Source of the DNA: Cunninghamia lanceolata
Lineage: Eukaryota > Streptophyta > Pinopsida > Cupressales > Cupressaceae
Assembly: GCA_027924645.1 (NCBI GenBank)
Contig: BSBN01001687.1
Location: 4,836,001 to 4,900,000, forward strand
DNA length: 64,000 nucleotides
Direction: 5' to 3'
How positions within the stretch are numbered: the stretch's first letter is position 1; the number at the start of each line of letters is the position of its first letter. The position numbers were made by a program, and so were the translations under genes. Under the pieces are notes generated by a model. It saw nothing but the letters and a program-made list of their open reading frames with translations. It had not been told where the DNA came from and made no database searches. Shown here piece by piece: positions 1-11,626 of this stretch.

Positions 1-1250
1 ATGAAGTAGATGAGAAATATCTATTATATTGAAGACTAGCAGTTGACTCATTCTCCTACATAATTAAAAATACAATAGGTGCCTAGAACATTGATGATGG
101 ATGGCTGAATATTCCACTCCCTAACACCTACAACATGAATTTCATCTACTTTGTCCTACAAGTGTACATGTGCATTGAAGGATTGCACTGTTCCAACTAC
201 CTGTAAAGACCCCCTTGGAATTTGTTGTATCTAAGGAATTTAAAATTATTCTTTTTTGATCTGCATCCTTCATTTCTATTAGGCTATTTGGATTTAGGTT
301 TAATCTCCCTCTCTGTATTAGGCACCTTCTTTTTCTCTTTGTCAGTAAATTGGTCAAAAAACTACTTAGTCGATAAACTATCAAGTTTGTGAACTCACTA
401 TTTCTCAGGCAAGGGCCCTTTGCTTCATTTTCTCCATTGTCAACATTTTTTTATTTTTATGAACCAAGGAAATACTTTCCTTTTCTTCCTTTTCCACTTT
501 ATTCTTCCTTAGGATCCTTTTCCTTTAGTTTATCAATGATTTTTATCAATTGGTGAATTACCTTAGCAGTGAACTTGGTTTTTGATGAACCTAGTGGTTT
601 GTGAACCATTCATGTTTCTAACAAAGGATTACCACCGTCTCTTTCTTTCTTCACCACAACCTTTATCTCATTTTTTAATGAAAATTTCACCTATACTTTG
701 TCTTTCTTTTTCTTGTTTATCCCTTAGAAAATTTTCCGCTAGCCTTTTTCCCAATCTAGGCTATTGACAATACTCTGTCAGTGAAAACCTCCATCGATGA
801 ACTTGGGGGTTTGTAAACCTCCAAATTTGCTGATGTAAGCACTTGGCCTTTCTTTTTTTTTCCATAGAGAAACATCCACCCTTTCCTTTTTCCTTGGAAA
901 ATCTTTGTCCATCCCCTTTATCGGCAAAATGGGACGTCGACAAACCTTGCGGTTCATGAACTCCCAATTTTGCCAACAAAGGCCTTATTCATTGCTCTAA
1001 TGAAGACTTGGCCACTTCTTTTCCTTTGCATCTTTACCTCCCTCCCTTCTGTTGGTGAATCTTCGCACAACTAACCCTTTAGTCAACAAACTTTCAATCT
1101 TGTAAACTAAAAATTTTGCCAATGCAACTTCAAGCCTTCTTTGCCTCAGAAAATTTTCAACTTTCCTCTGTCACTTGGTCGTCAAATCGGGGAAAACACA
1201 AACTCATGACAAAGCCCTCAAGTGGATGGATTTTTTACAAGGAATAAAAC
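1..1250. repeat. Degenerate direct repeats in AT-rich DNA
   Basis: A loosely conserved block recurs near 383, 587, 797, 937 and 1081. Each copy has a dinucleotide-rich lead such as GATGAAC or GACAAAC, then a form of TTTGTGAAC, then often CAAATTTTGCCAACAAAGG. Spacing is irregular, about 140-210 bases. Several short open frames overlap the block on both strands, but none has a continuous protein-like frame across copies. It looks like an old tandem or satellite-like repeat, or the relic of a repetitive coding region. I see no gene here. Confidence 0.35.
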
Positions 1251-1499
1251 ACATTGACTTGGGGCGAATTTACTTATAATATTTTTTGAAAGAAACCCAT
1301 GGAACATATCACATATCAGTTATAAATAATGGGTTTAAACTGCATATTCAAAAAGTGGGGAATTTTAATGGATATTTAGGGAAAGATAATGCATTTTTAG
1401 GAGCTAATTTTTTAGGTTCCAATAGTAGGAATGTGCAAGTACCTATCCAAACTATTGCATGACACATCAATAATATAATGATATGATAATGTGATCAAG

Positions 1500-2430
1500 G
1501 TGATTGACCAACAATCAGTCCATCTACATCTATGCGAGATGCTTTGTTTAGCCCATCCATGCTTGCATGTATTGATAGGGCCTTAAGGTAACGTCAGTGC
1601 TTTGTAGATGATCAAATGCCTACCTCAAGAATAGTAGGTCTCCAAATTGCCATGGCCTCCTCAAGTCATAAGTGTGGGCTTGTGGTGTTGGTCATATGAT
1701 AACTATGGGTACCCACACTAGTTGAGTGCACTTGATGTCCTCAAAATTCCACAACTAAAGAAGTGTGTAGGTCATCAAATTGTATCCCTCATAATGCATC
1801 TAGAGGCCTAGATCATGATATAGGTAGGAAAGCATGCTCCAACCCAACACAAACACTATTTGATGCTCCTCATCACCCTGATGGTATGGATGAGGCTACC
1901 ATGAAACTGTGCACCTCACTCATCTAGTGTTATGAATAAGGTGATGGTGGTGATAAGAATACAACATACTAATGTGATCACCCTTGCTCCCTACTCTAAC
2001 CATCATAAATGGATGTTCCCTAAGGGATCCCTAGGGATGATCCAATCAATTACATAGCTCTATGCCTCCTAGACATAAGTTAGTGATCGCTACTTAATTA
2101 TCAAAACTATGTGGCCTCATACTGATAATTAGAGAATCTGGTATACATCCTCAACTATGATGGTCATCTCTCTCATTAATAGATAGAAGATAGAGGCATC
2201 TATGCCTCACCTCTCCATTACAACCATCAAAATGCGATCATGAAATTACATCTATGACATCATGTATACCCAATATACACCTATTATGCATAGTATTGTA
2301 ACCTCATCTTGGTTGAGTGCATTGAGGCAATCTCATAGTAAGCTATAGATTTAGCCACCTCTGTGCTCCTATATCATCGATGGGTACTGCATTCACAAAA
2401 GTAGAATTTTATCAATTCCACATCATAATT
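1500..2430 (-). pseudogene. Decayed plant-mobile-domain (PMD) transposon protein remnant
   Basis: Read on the minus strand, fragments resemble the plant mobile domain found in MULE-like and retroelement-associated ORFs. Around 2230-2130 the frame reads like the PMD core: an MVVMER segment, then FYLLMREMTIIVEDVYQIL, similar to the family pattern of a tryptophan-rich lead followed by GEMTxTLxDV. Near 1700-1560 the other end of the domain appears as TYDLRRPWQFGDLLFLR and DVTLRPYQYMQ. The frame is broken by many stops and at least one shift, so this is a fossil. The assignment is from memory of the family pattern; a profile search could overturn it. No terminal inverted repeats or LTRs were found around it. 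Confidence 0.42.
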
Positions 2431-4139
2431 TATCAAATTTTGAATACAAAAAATTAAAATTTCTCAAAGTCCCTTAGGACCATAGCACCCTTGAATGCTA
2501 GTGCATCTTTCTAACCCTAGCACCTTTTTTAGAAGCTAGTGTAGCTGAAGGATCTAAGGATAAATTATGGATACTATTGTGGTCACCAGACTCTATCACA
2601 TGAATGGAACACCAACACTCCATGTGGGCCCCATCCAACATGAAAAATGAGAAAATAACCATTTTGAATTCAAAAATTTTACTCACCTTATGCATGGCAA
2701 CTCCCTACTCGATTTGCTCCCTTAAGGCATCCACCCTTGATAGTCAAAAAGATTGTTTACATGGTATTTTGACTCTCTAAGGTGTTCAAGTGCTTGAAAT
2801 TTTCTAAATAAGGAAAATTCAAATGAATAGTAAAATTGAAAAAAAATCTTACTTTTATAGTAAATTTTCAAAAATTTCAAATTTTTTGCAACACCCCTTT
2901 CACAAAAACATTCATAACTTGGTCCTACAAACTTTGATTTTCATGCCATTTATTTTTTTGGAATCCTAGTTCCACCATCTTTCTTACCATATGCTCTTTT
3001 GTCTAGTGTTATTTAATTAAATAACCCTATAGAGGGCGTGTTCATTAGCCTTTCAAAAAAATTCAACGTAGTGGATTTCTCTCCCTATTTCTACCTATCC
3101 ACTTATAGGCACAAACATGGGGGACATATGTCCACCCTTATTTCCATTTTGACTCATTTCCTTCTTATATTATTTTTCTTGATATTTTAGAATTTCCTTG
3201 TTTTAGCTCTAATTTTCAAACTAACACACTTTTCACCTTGCAAGATTATTTGGTTTCTAACAAAGTGATTTAATAGGACTGTAGTACCTAATCCTATGGT
3301 TTGTAGATTCCTAGTATGGAGGCATTGTTCTTCCCCCTGGTGAATTTCTATAGCCTCTACAATATCCTTTTGGGTATCCTTTACATGCTTATTTTATTTC
3401 AACATTTCAATTTTAGTGCTTTAGCAAAGCTTATCACTTAGTGTCATTAGTCCACTAAAGTGGGGGCAAAATACATAGACAATTGTGTACCCACGTAATT
3501 TCATGATATGTTTTGACTCGCTTTAGTGTCTACTCTCGTAGTATGTTTCTAGGCCACTCGAGCATAATCTTGGCCTATTTTACCCCTCACCAAGGTTTGC
3601 CAAAAAATATTTTACATATTTATTTCTCTTGGTGTTTTCAGAACACATGCTAAATATGGCTAAATTTTCTAAGGATGAAAATGCAACATGTAGACATCCC
3701 TACGAAATATTGACATCCCTATAACTATGAAAAAGATGCACATGCCTACATGGCATCTTGAGGATGAATTATAGTCTTAATCACATACATGTAAGCCTGA
3801 ATATATACATACATCTTAAGAGTATTCATCTTGGTGGCATTTCTTCATTTTTTTTTCACCTTGTTTGTTCTTCCCTAACCTCCAAGCTAACCTTCCAAGG
3901 TCTTGCACATTGTCTTCCTAGTCACCTAACCCATCTTCGACAAATGAATCATGTTACTTTCCATCGTTGATGACATGAATAATCCACTCCACAAGAGGGG
4001 AAATCCATCTTCCCTAGGAGATTTCCCATCTATTCTTTCTTCCCAATCCATCCTACTCACTTTCTAATTTCATACAAAACCTTTTAGGGCTTGAGAGACT
4101 GACAGGATATCCTAGGCAAATCAAGATAAAAGTATCATT
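2431..4139. other. Unassigned AT-rich DNA
   Basis: No convincing coding frame, LTR or tandem repeat was found. Short frames at 2498-2695 (minus) and 3758-3970 (plus) have low-complexity or non-protein-like composition and no recognised motif. Confidence 0.4.
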
Positions 4140-4760
4140 TTGAGACATTTTCAAGAAAAACTAATGGCACCACTACATAGTTCTCAAAAAATATGAAATT
4201 TAATAAAATGGAACCCACAAAGGATTTCATATTTTCTTGAATGATCTCTCTGAAGTTCCATATGACCTATTAATAACATTGTTATTAGGTCACCCCCTAT
4301 TGTTGTAGGATCTCCATGGGTGACCTTGCACTTTAACCAAGATCTCTAAGGGTGACTTGCCTTGGTAAAATGGGTGATCCATTTTGTGGAGGTCCTATGA
4401 CTTGTTTCAAATCTCTGAGATCATTTTCAACCCTTCTAGATCATTCTTCAACTTGAAAATCACTTGTACAAGTCTTGTTTTCAAGATCTCCCTTTATGTG
4501 TTTAGGATCTCCATGGGTGACCCATTCCATGTTTTTTAGTAAAAACTAATAGAACCATTGTGTGGTTCTAAAATATTATGCAATTTAAAAAATAATGTCA
4601 CCCAAAATGGAGTATGTATGTGCCTGAACAAGCTCTCAAAAGTTCCGTATGTCCTGCAAGATCTCCCACTAGACAACCACACAATTAAAACAAGATCTCT
4701 AGGGGTGACTTGCCCTAGTAAAATGGGTGACCTTGCATTTTAAGAATGATCCTTAGGGGT
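4140..4760. repeat. Imperfect direct duplication with a period of about 393 bases
   Basis: The segment starting near 4149 (AAAACTAATGGCACCACTAC) recurs, diverged, near 4542 (AAAAACTAATAGAACCATTG). Downstream in both, the order is the same: a long A/T stretch, GTTCC followed by ATATGACCT or GTATGTCCT, a variant of GATCTCC, and repeats of GGGTGACTTGCC(T/C)(T/A)GTAAAATGGGTGA. The short GGGTGAC motif also recurs inside each copy. No coding role is apparent. Confidence 0.5.
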
Positions 4761-5767
4761 GACCCACTTCCTGAAAGGGGCAACCCTATCATCTTCTAAT
4801 ATGTGTGAATTCTTCTAATTCTAGCCTAGATTTGCTCCAAATTGAGAAATGATTTCTTGAGTCACCTTTTGTAACTAATCATCAACTTCTCTTAATTGAT
4901 TTAAGAATCCCAATCACTCCATCCTAACTCCAAATAAATTCTTTTCATCTCCAAATCAATCTTATGCTAACTCTATTTCTTCTTATGTGAAAGGCTATCA
5001 AGGCTAGTTCACTCTCAATCAAACCCAGTTCACTGTCCAATCAAGCTTGTTAAAACTCTACAATCATCTCCACCATTGTTGTGATTCTCACACCTATAAA
5101 TAACCATCCCCTCTTCATTATTTCTAAAGTCTAAGAATTCTCTTCTCATTTTCAAAATAATTTTGAAGCTTCTTCACATGCCTTTGAGCATCTTAATTTC
5201 TTTCTTTAGTTTTTTGCAAAGCTTCAAATCTTTCCCTTAGGATACAAAATTTAGTATCGTTTATTGTGATTTTCTTTACTTTTATTTGTTTCCATAATAT
5301 TTATGCTTGAGTAGGACCTTGTGAGACTTTTTAATTTTCACATTTGGCTTCATATCTCCAAGCCATTGTGCTTCATAGGCATTCTAATGCCCATTTCATC
5401 TTAAAGCTTCAAAGCTTCAAGCCATAGTGCTTCGTAGGCAATCTTATGCCCATTTTTATTCAAGCTTCTATAGATTCTATTATATTTATTTTTCTACCAT
5501 CTTCACTTCTGTCACCAATTGGAGGACCACATTACTGTAGAGGGAGAGAGAGGGTTGCTGGAAAAATGACTTATGAGGGCTTGAACTAGGTGCTACCATC
5601 TTTATCATACCATGTTATTTTATGTTTTTAAATAGTAATTAACTCACACTCAGCCTCTTGGGAAAGTAATCATTGAATTGTTATTTACTTAATAGGTTTT
5701 CCTTTCATTCAATTATATTAACATTTCTTTTATTTAGTTAGACTAGCTTTATTTTGTTCATTAGATT
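4761..5767. other. Unassigned AT-rich DNA with a possible TATA motif
   Basis: A CTATAAATA motif at about 5093, followed by a pyrimidine-rich stretch, resembles a plant core promoter. No ORF follows, so it may be part of an unrecognised old LTR. Nothing else could be supported apart from the short duplication at 5359-5480. Confidence 0.25.
5359..5480. repeat. Tandem duplication, 59-base unit
   Basis: Two adjacent copies begin CAAGCCATTGTGCTTC at 5359 and CAAGCCATAGTGCTTC at 5418. Both contain a (C/G)TAGGCA-TT-ATGCCCAT core, itself weakly self-complementary (GGCAT..ATGCC). Confidence 0.65.
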
Positions 5768-6996
5768 TGTAATGTCAGAAAATGTCCCCTTGGGGCTTTT
5801 CCCTCATAAGGTTTAGCTCCCCAGTCTTTTATCTGCATTTAGGACATCTTGCATCATATTTTGACATCCTAATTAAATGAACCCTAGGTTTCATGGAAAA
5901 TAGGACCTAGGGGGATCCCTTGAACCTAATCTTGCCCAAAATAGGGAGGGAGGAATAGGGCGGCCCTATTTTAGGTCAGGCCCAAATTTTAATTATCAAC
6001 TTGTGATAGTTATTTAGGTCCTATGTCGATACGGTAAGTTTGAATTACAAAATTCTTGGCGGGAGTGTTTGTAGTTGCATATATAAGCATGTTTAGGCAT
6101 TCATTTGTAAAACTAGATGATTATTAGCAAGCAATTGTGATCTTTTGGATTCAAGGCGTTTATTGTGTAGCAAGAGTAGATATTGTGTTGTTTATATGTT
6201 TGTATTTGTAGATTTGAGCAATCATCTCCTCATGGCATCAAGAGCTTCTTCCTTCCATGAGATATTCAGAACAAGGTGACATCATTTGTGTTTTCAAGCA
6301 TTTATCATTTGGTTTTTACCTCTACCTCCCAAGGGCATGAACTCTCTAGCTAACAATGGTGTTTGAAAGACTTGAATGTCTCTTCGGGGCTTGACTGCTG
6401 CAAGCCTCTAAACACCACAACCCCCTCCCACACTCCTTGTGATTGCAAGTTATAGGTGTCACATCTAGAAGAAGTGGAGTTGCAGTGAAGGTTAGCAGGC
6501 ATCAAGGATTTGGGATCTAGAAAGAAGCAGGACTTTGGAGCTTTTTCAAGACTCAGGCACTAGTCCATGTGTCCTCTACAGTTGAACTCTCAGAAATGGA
6601 AGTTACAATGCATATCAGTGTCGAAAGGAGATCGAGATCCCACAAAGAAACTGGTACATTGGACTCAGGCACCCGTTCCTTAGTCCCCAACTGTTCCACT
6701 TCCTGAACTTTGAAAATAGGTGCACATTTATCTGCTATTTTACATCTTCCTATAGCAACATTTTGAGTAATTTGTTCATTTACTTCCATATTTGTATAAT
6801 TAGGTTTTTGAGCATAAATTAAGCATAATTGGTAATCAAATCACATAAATACAAGTTTCCCTACATCTCATAGTGATCAAGGGCCTAATAGTGCATTGCC
6901 ACTTGACCCAAGGTCCTTGAATGTAAAGGTGAAAGGAGGATAGACACTTAACAAACCACCTAATCAAACCTATCCACAAAAATTTTACCCTTTAAA
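5768..6996 (+). repeat. A1 5' LTR
   Basis: The LTR begins TGTAATGTCAGAAAATG, and the family consensus end is CTTTACA (here decayed to CTTTAAA), giving TGTAA/TTACA termini. It is about 1.23 kb and homologous to LTRs at 9471, 40378, 44531, 47007 and 63033. It contains a strong hairpin (5938-5974, shortened in this copy) and a TATA box near 6080. The PBS follows three bases after its end. Confidence 0.85.
6080..6087 (+). promoter_or_regulatory. TATA box of A1 5' LTR
   Basis: TATATAAG in the context GTTGCATATATAAGCATG, about 310 bases into the LTR. The same motif and context recur at 9799, near 40697 and 44858, and as TATAAAAT at 47333 and TATAAATG at 63360. Conservation across LTR copies supports a core promoter; the start site is not visible. 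Confidence 0.6.
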
Positions 6997-6999
6997 TTT

Positions 7000-7017
7000 T
7001 GGTGAACCCATGTTGTT
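7000..7017 (+). other. Primer-binding site of A1
   Basis: TGGTGAACCCATGTTGTT lies just 3' of the 5' LTR, as expected for a minus-strand primer site beginning TGG (complement of tRNA CCA). The same site follows the LTR in A2 (10727) and, decayed to TAGTGAACCC, in A3 (58071). I could not match it to a specific tRNA. Confidence 0.6.
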
Positions 7018-7649
7018 GGACTTGTTTGCACCTTGCTGATTTTTTTGCTTTATATTTGCATTGATTTCACTCATTTGTATTATCACTCATCTTATTGCAT
7101 TGGAAAAATCACAAAAAATTGGAAAAAAATTACATTCTAGGGTTTCTATTTTGCATCAATTAATTTGAATTTCATCAAATTTATAATTTTTGCATTAGAT
7201 CTAAGATAAGTTGCATAAAATTATAAAAATTCAATAGCTTACATTGCATTTTCATCATAAAATTGCTATGGTTTTGTTAGAAATTTTGAATTTTCCATAT
7301 AACCTAGTAATTCCAAAAACTAGGGTTTGTAGGTAAAATCTTGTTTCAAATTTTTCTACTGATCCTAGACACTCATTCAAATTTTCATTTGGATGTAGTG
7401 TTACATTTTAGTGTAAATTTGCATTTAGATCTCAAAAAAATTGCATTTTTACATAGAAAATTTCAACAAAAACTAGCATTTTTCATTGATTTTCATTAGA
7501 TTTGCACTTGCATTTTGCATCTTAGGGTTTGGAAACAATTTTTAGATCTGATTGGAACTAATTTTCATCATAAATCAGATTACAATACATTCATATAGCA
7601 TTTTGCATCAAGATCTCGAACATAGGGCTTGAAAAAACTTGATTTTCAC

Positions 7650-8170
7650 TAAATTTGGCCTTATCGACTCTCTAGATTTGTCCTATAGGCATGTTGTAAA
7701 GAATATTTTTGTATTAATTTGTTGTAATTAGGGTTATGAACTGTTGCCCCTCCTAAAATTATTTGCAACACCTTGTTATTGGGCCCTTGTATTGAAAAGT
7801 TGGTGAAAAATTACATATTTTTGCTATATTTGCCCTAGGGTTTGACCTAGATTGTACTCCGAGCGTGTTGTAAACAATTTTGTGATTATAGGTGATTGAT
7901 ATAATTTCTATTATTTTCTTCACTTCATAAAATTCCTTACAACACCTCTTTCATTAGGTCTTGGAATTGAAAAATTGTGAAAAATTGCATATTTTAGGGC
8001 ATTTTCACTAGATTTTAACTTGTCCTCATCTTAGATTTGCATCAAAAGTGTGTTGTAAAGGATTTTATTGCTGTATTGGAATGATATCAGACATATTATT
8101 TTCTTCCCTTGATCAAAATCCTTACAACACCTTTTCTTTCATATATTTGAATTAAAAAAGTACAAAAAAT
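7650..8170 (+). repeat. A1 leader: three serial stem-loops, about 180-base period
   Basis: Three successive blocks each carry TGTTGTAAA-type and TTTACAACA-type arms separated by about 50 bases. Arms lie at 7692-7704/7757-7770, 7866-7881/7929-7944 and 8051-8066/8115-8129. The third pair (TGTTGTAAAGGATTTT with AAAATCCTTACAACA) is complementary except for one bulged base. Between stem-loops the text also repeats (GGTGAAAAATTACATATTTT, then TTTCACTAGATTT). The same series occurs in A2 and A3. Confidence 0.75.
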
Positions 8171-8617
8171 CAAGCATTTAAAACATATCTTGAGCCTAAG
8201 GTTTGTGTATATTGCTGCATGAGTCTAATAACTTGCTGCCATAAGAGAAATATTCCTTTAGGAAGAAGCATAAGACACATGGGATGTAGTGCTCTTAAAG
8301 AAGTTGGCACATTGAACACCTTCTTTACAAAAGGAGAGACACAAATGTTACAAGATATTACACCTATCACAAATATAATGGAAGAGCAAACTTTCATGAT
8401 GTTGATGATACTATTGGGGTGACATGACATGTATCTAATGAGAAAATAGATAAACTTGATAAAGACCTAGCTAAATTCCAAGAATATGTGCTTGCAAACT
8501 GAGAGGATAGTTGAAGAAGCTATACCTGTGATTGACCATGTAAGAGAATTGATAAAAGAATGACAAAACGGTGTTAATGCAATCCTTGGTTTAGCACATA
8601 TTGTACAAACCAATATT

Positions 8618-9465
8618 ATGTCAATGAATGAATGTGTAAAAGTCATAAATTACACTCTGTCACCATCTCATACACAATTATTGGCACCTATACCAATTAC
8701 AGGAATATCTACCTTTACATCAACGACCTTAACAACTGATGAGAATGCTTGTAGTAATGCTACCACTGATATTGGAGTATCTAATAGAACTAATTACTAA
8801 GCTGTGGGATTTAATTATCAGAATTTGGTTTCTAAGGGGACATCTTCTATAAATAATTTCTCTCAACCACCTCTTCATCCCACGTATTCTCAACCTCCCA
8901 TTACATATAGCTATTCTCAACCACCTTCCACCTACCATTATGTCTAACCATTGTTAACCTATTCACAACCTCTGCTTATCACATCTTAGGCTCAATCACC
9001 TCCTCACTTTGGTTCCAATTCCTTACAGCAAACTGCATCTCCCAATGGTGCCATCTTAAACCAACTTTTCTAGGGCATGACTGCTTTACAACAAAAGGTA
9101 ACAAATTTGACAAATTCTTCACAACCTAATATATCAACATATCATGCTTGTAATCCCCTTTCCTATGCAATCTTGAGAACTCCTATGCCTGAGAGGTTTG
9201 AGACTCCTCACTTTGAAAAATATGGTGGAAAAGGTGATCCTAATACTCATGTGGTAGCATTCACAACTATGTGTATTGATTTTAATTTTGAAGAGGACTT
9301 GTTGGCAAAAATTTTCCTACGATCTCTCAAAGATACTACTTTTGATTGGTTTTGCTCTTTGCCTCCGAATTCAATAGACTCCTTTTCGCAGTTAGTTGAT
9401 CAATTTTTACAAAATTGTCAAGCAAACATTGGACCTCAAGTCTCTTTGATTGACTTCATTCATTG
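8618..9465 (+). pseudogene. gag: A1 gag, 5' part (Tat-like capsid domain), disrupted
   Basis: One reading frame runs from about 8618 to the A2 insertion, interrupted by stops at 8798, 8945, 8991 and 9071. The first half is rich in YSQPP/SQPP repeats, which suggests a disordered linker. The region from 9077 reads as a retrotransposon gag domain: MPERFETPHFEKYGGKGDP, then FLRSLKDTTFDWFCSLPP, similar to the Tat-type pattern of a P-x-F-x-x-P/K-Y-x-G-x-x-D-P lead and an A-x-x-W-F-x-x-L-P core. The frame stops exactly at the CAAGC target site of A2 and resumes at 41608. The role would be particle assembly; it is not functional now. Confidence 0.75.
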
Positions 9466-9470
9466 CAAGC
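9466..9470. repeat. Left TSD of A2 (CAAGC)
   Basis: CAAGC precedes the A2 5' LTR and is repeated at 41608-41612 after the A2 3' LTR. Removing one copy and the element restores a continuous gag reading. Confidence 0.9.
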
Positions 9471-10723
9471 TATAATGTTGGAAAATGTCCACTTGGCGGC
9501 TTTTCCCTCCTAAGGTTTAGCTCCTGAGTCTTTTATTTGCATTTAGGACATCTTGCATCATATTTTAACATCCCAATGAAATGAACCCTAGGTTTTATGG
9601 AAAATAGGACCTAGGGGGATCCCTTGAACCTATCCCTAACCAAAATAGGGGGGAGGACTTAGGGGCCCGCGTCCTAGTCTTGCCCTATTTTGGGTCAGTC
9701 CCAAATTTTTAGTGTCGGCTTGTGACCGTTATTTAGGTCCTATGCCAACATGGCAAGTTTGAATTGCGAAATTGTTGGAAAGAGTGTTTGTAGTTACATA
9801 TATAAGCATGTTTAGGCATTCATTTATAAACTAGATTATCATTAGATATCAATTTGGATTCTCAAGATTATGTGAAGGTGATTCAAGGCATTCATTGTGT
9901 GGCAAGAGTAGATTTGTGTTGTTTATGTGTTTGTATTTTCAGATTTGAGCAATCATCTCCTCATGGCATGAAGAGCTTCTTCCTCCCATGAGATATTCAT
10001 TGCAAGGTGACATCATTTGTGATTTTAAGAATTTATCATTTGGTTTTTACCTCTGCCTCTCAAGGGCACACACTCTCTATCTGACAACAGTGTTTAGAAG
10101 ACTTGAATGTCTCTCTGGGGCTTGACTGAGGCAAGCCTCTAAACACCACAACCCCCTCCCAAAGTTTTCATGATTAAAGGTTATAGGTTGGAGATACAGT
10201 TAGAGTGAAGTTGTAGGAGGGTACAATAGAGTGTCAGAATTGTAGAGCAGAATAGAAAAGAGCACATTGGACTAGGGTGACCACTCATTAGTCCTCAAAG
10301 TCCCATAACGGGAAAATCTCTGGTACAATAGGCATAGGTAGCAGATCTTATTTTTAGATCCTGATACAAACTAGGGCCTTGGACTTGGGTGCCCGCTCTT
10401 TAGTCCCCAACTATTCTGCATCCTGAACTTTAGAAACAAGTGCACTTTCATTTATCATTTTACATCTCTCTGTAGCGGGATTCTGAATAATCTATCTTTT
10501 TACTATTGTATTTGCAAGATTAGGGTTTTGATATATAATTGATCATAAGAGAAGATAATTGGAAATAAAATAATAAAAATCCAATCTTCCCTACATTCCT
10601 TAGTGACCAAGGACCTGATAGTGCACCGCCACTCAATCCTAAGGTCCTTGAATGTATTTGGGTGAAAGGAGGATACACACATAAAACCATAAAAAACTAA
10701 CTATATAAATTTCACTCTTTACA
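9471..10723 (+). repeat. A2 5' LTR
   Basis: Starts TATAATGTTGGAAAATG (decayed TGTAATG) and ends CTTTACA; 1253 bases. It has a long hairpin at 9640-9693 and a TATATAAG box at 9799-9806. It is homologous throughout to the 3' LTR at 40378-41607. Confidence 0.9.
9640..9693 (+). promoter_or_regulatory. Conserved hairpin in family A LTRs
   Basis: Arms CCAAAATAGGG and CCCTATTTTGG enclose a second pair, AGGACT/AGTC(C)T, around a short loop. The same structure is at 5938-5974 (short form), 40540-40593, 44699-44752, 47174-47226 and 63201-63253. It sits roughly 100 bases upstream of the TATA box in U3, so it could act as DNA or, if transcribed from the 3' LTR, as RNA near the 3' end. Function is unknown. 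Confidence 0.65.
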
Positions 10724-10726
10724 TTT

Positions 10727-10744
10727 TGGTGAACCCATGTTATT
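10727..10744 (+). other. Primer-binding site of A2
   Basis: TGGTGAACCCATGTTATT follows the LTR end after three T residues, as in A1. Confidence 0.65.
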
Positions 10745-11069
10745 GGACTTGTTTGCACCTTGCTGAGTGTTTTTCTTCATATTTGCATTGATTTTCATTC
10801 ATTCATATAGTCATCATCTTATTGCATTGGAAAACCTACAAAAAAAATTGAACAATTGGAAAAAAGGGAAAAAAATTGCAGACCCTAGTTTGCATGTTGC
10901 ATGAATTAATTTCAATTTCATCAAATTTATGATTTATGCATTATATATAAGATAAATTGTAGAAAATTACAAAAATGCAATAGCTTGCATTGCATTTTCA
11001 TCATAAAATTGCTAGGGTTTTGTTGAAAATTGTGAATTTTGCATATAACCTAGTAATTCCAAAATCTAG
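10745..11069 (+). other. A2 leader, 5' fragment
   Basis: Non-coding AT-rich leader homologous to A1 7018-7325 (for example GCATTTTCATCATAAAATTG then CCTAGTAATTCCAAAA). It ends at the B insertion point and resumes at 36891. Confidence 0.75.
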
Positions 11070-11074
11070 GGTTT
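11070..11074. repeat. Left TSD of B (GGTTT)
   Basis: Precedes the TGTTGTGATG start; the right counterpart is AGTTT at 36886-36890, one mismatch. A1's intact leader near 7320 (CTAGGGTTTGTAGGTAAAAT) shows the empty site. Confidence 0.65.
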
Positions 11075-11626
11075 TGTTGTGATGTTCACAACACGCCCCA
11101 TTTTACTCCTTAGCAAAATGAGGACCCTTGCTGTGGCTTTTTGCTTTTTGCTTGTGCATGTCGTTTTACTTGGTGGTAAAGGGAAAAAAGGGGCTTAACA
11201 TTGCAAACCTTGTTAAAAATAGAGAAAAAATGCATTTCAGTACCAGTGCATAGTATGGTTGGATTCCTTGTCAAAAATAAGCTAGGGTTGCTTTTTGAAC
11301 CATGTTAAAATTCACCATATTTTGCAAGTTATGAGCATTTTGGTAAAATGTACAAGGGAAGGGTTTGTTGTTTGCACATACAAGTCTCTTTGTATATCGG
11401 GTTGCATATACAAGGCCATTTGTGTGGGAGTTCGCTTGTACACAAAGACCTTTGTATATCGCTTTCCATATACAAAGTCGTTTGTATATGCAAAGGTCAT
11501 TTTATACTTGGTCGCATGAGTAGTCGGGTTCATATACAAAGTCATTTGTATGTCTTTTTTGCCTTGTATACATTTGATAGAGTTTATGCATACATGCAAG
11601 GTGGACCTGAGGTGGCTTTAGGTTAA

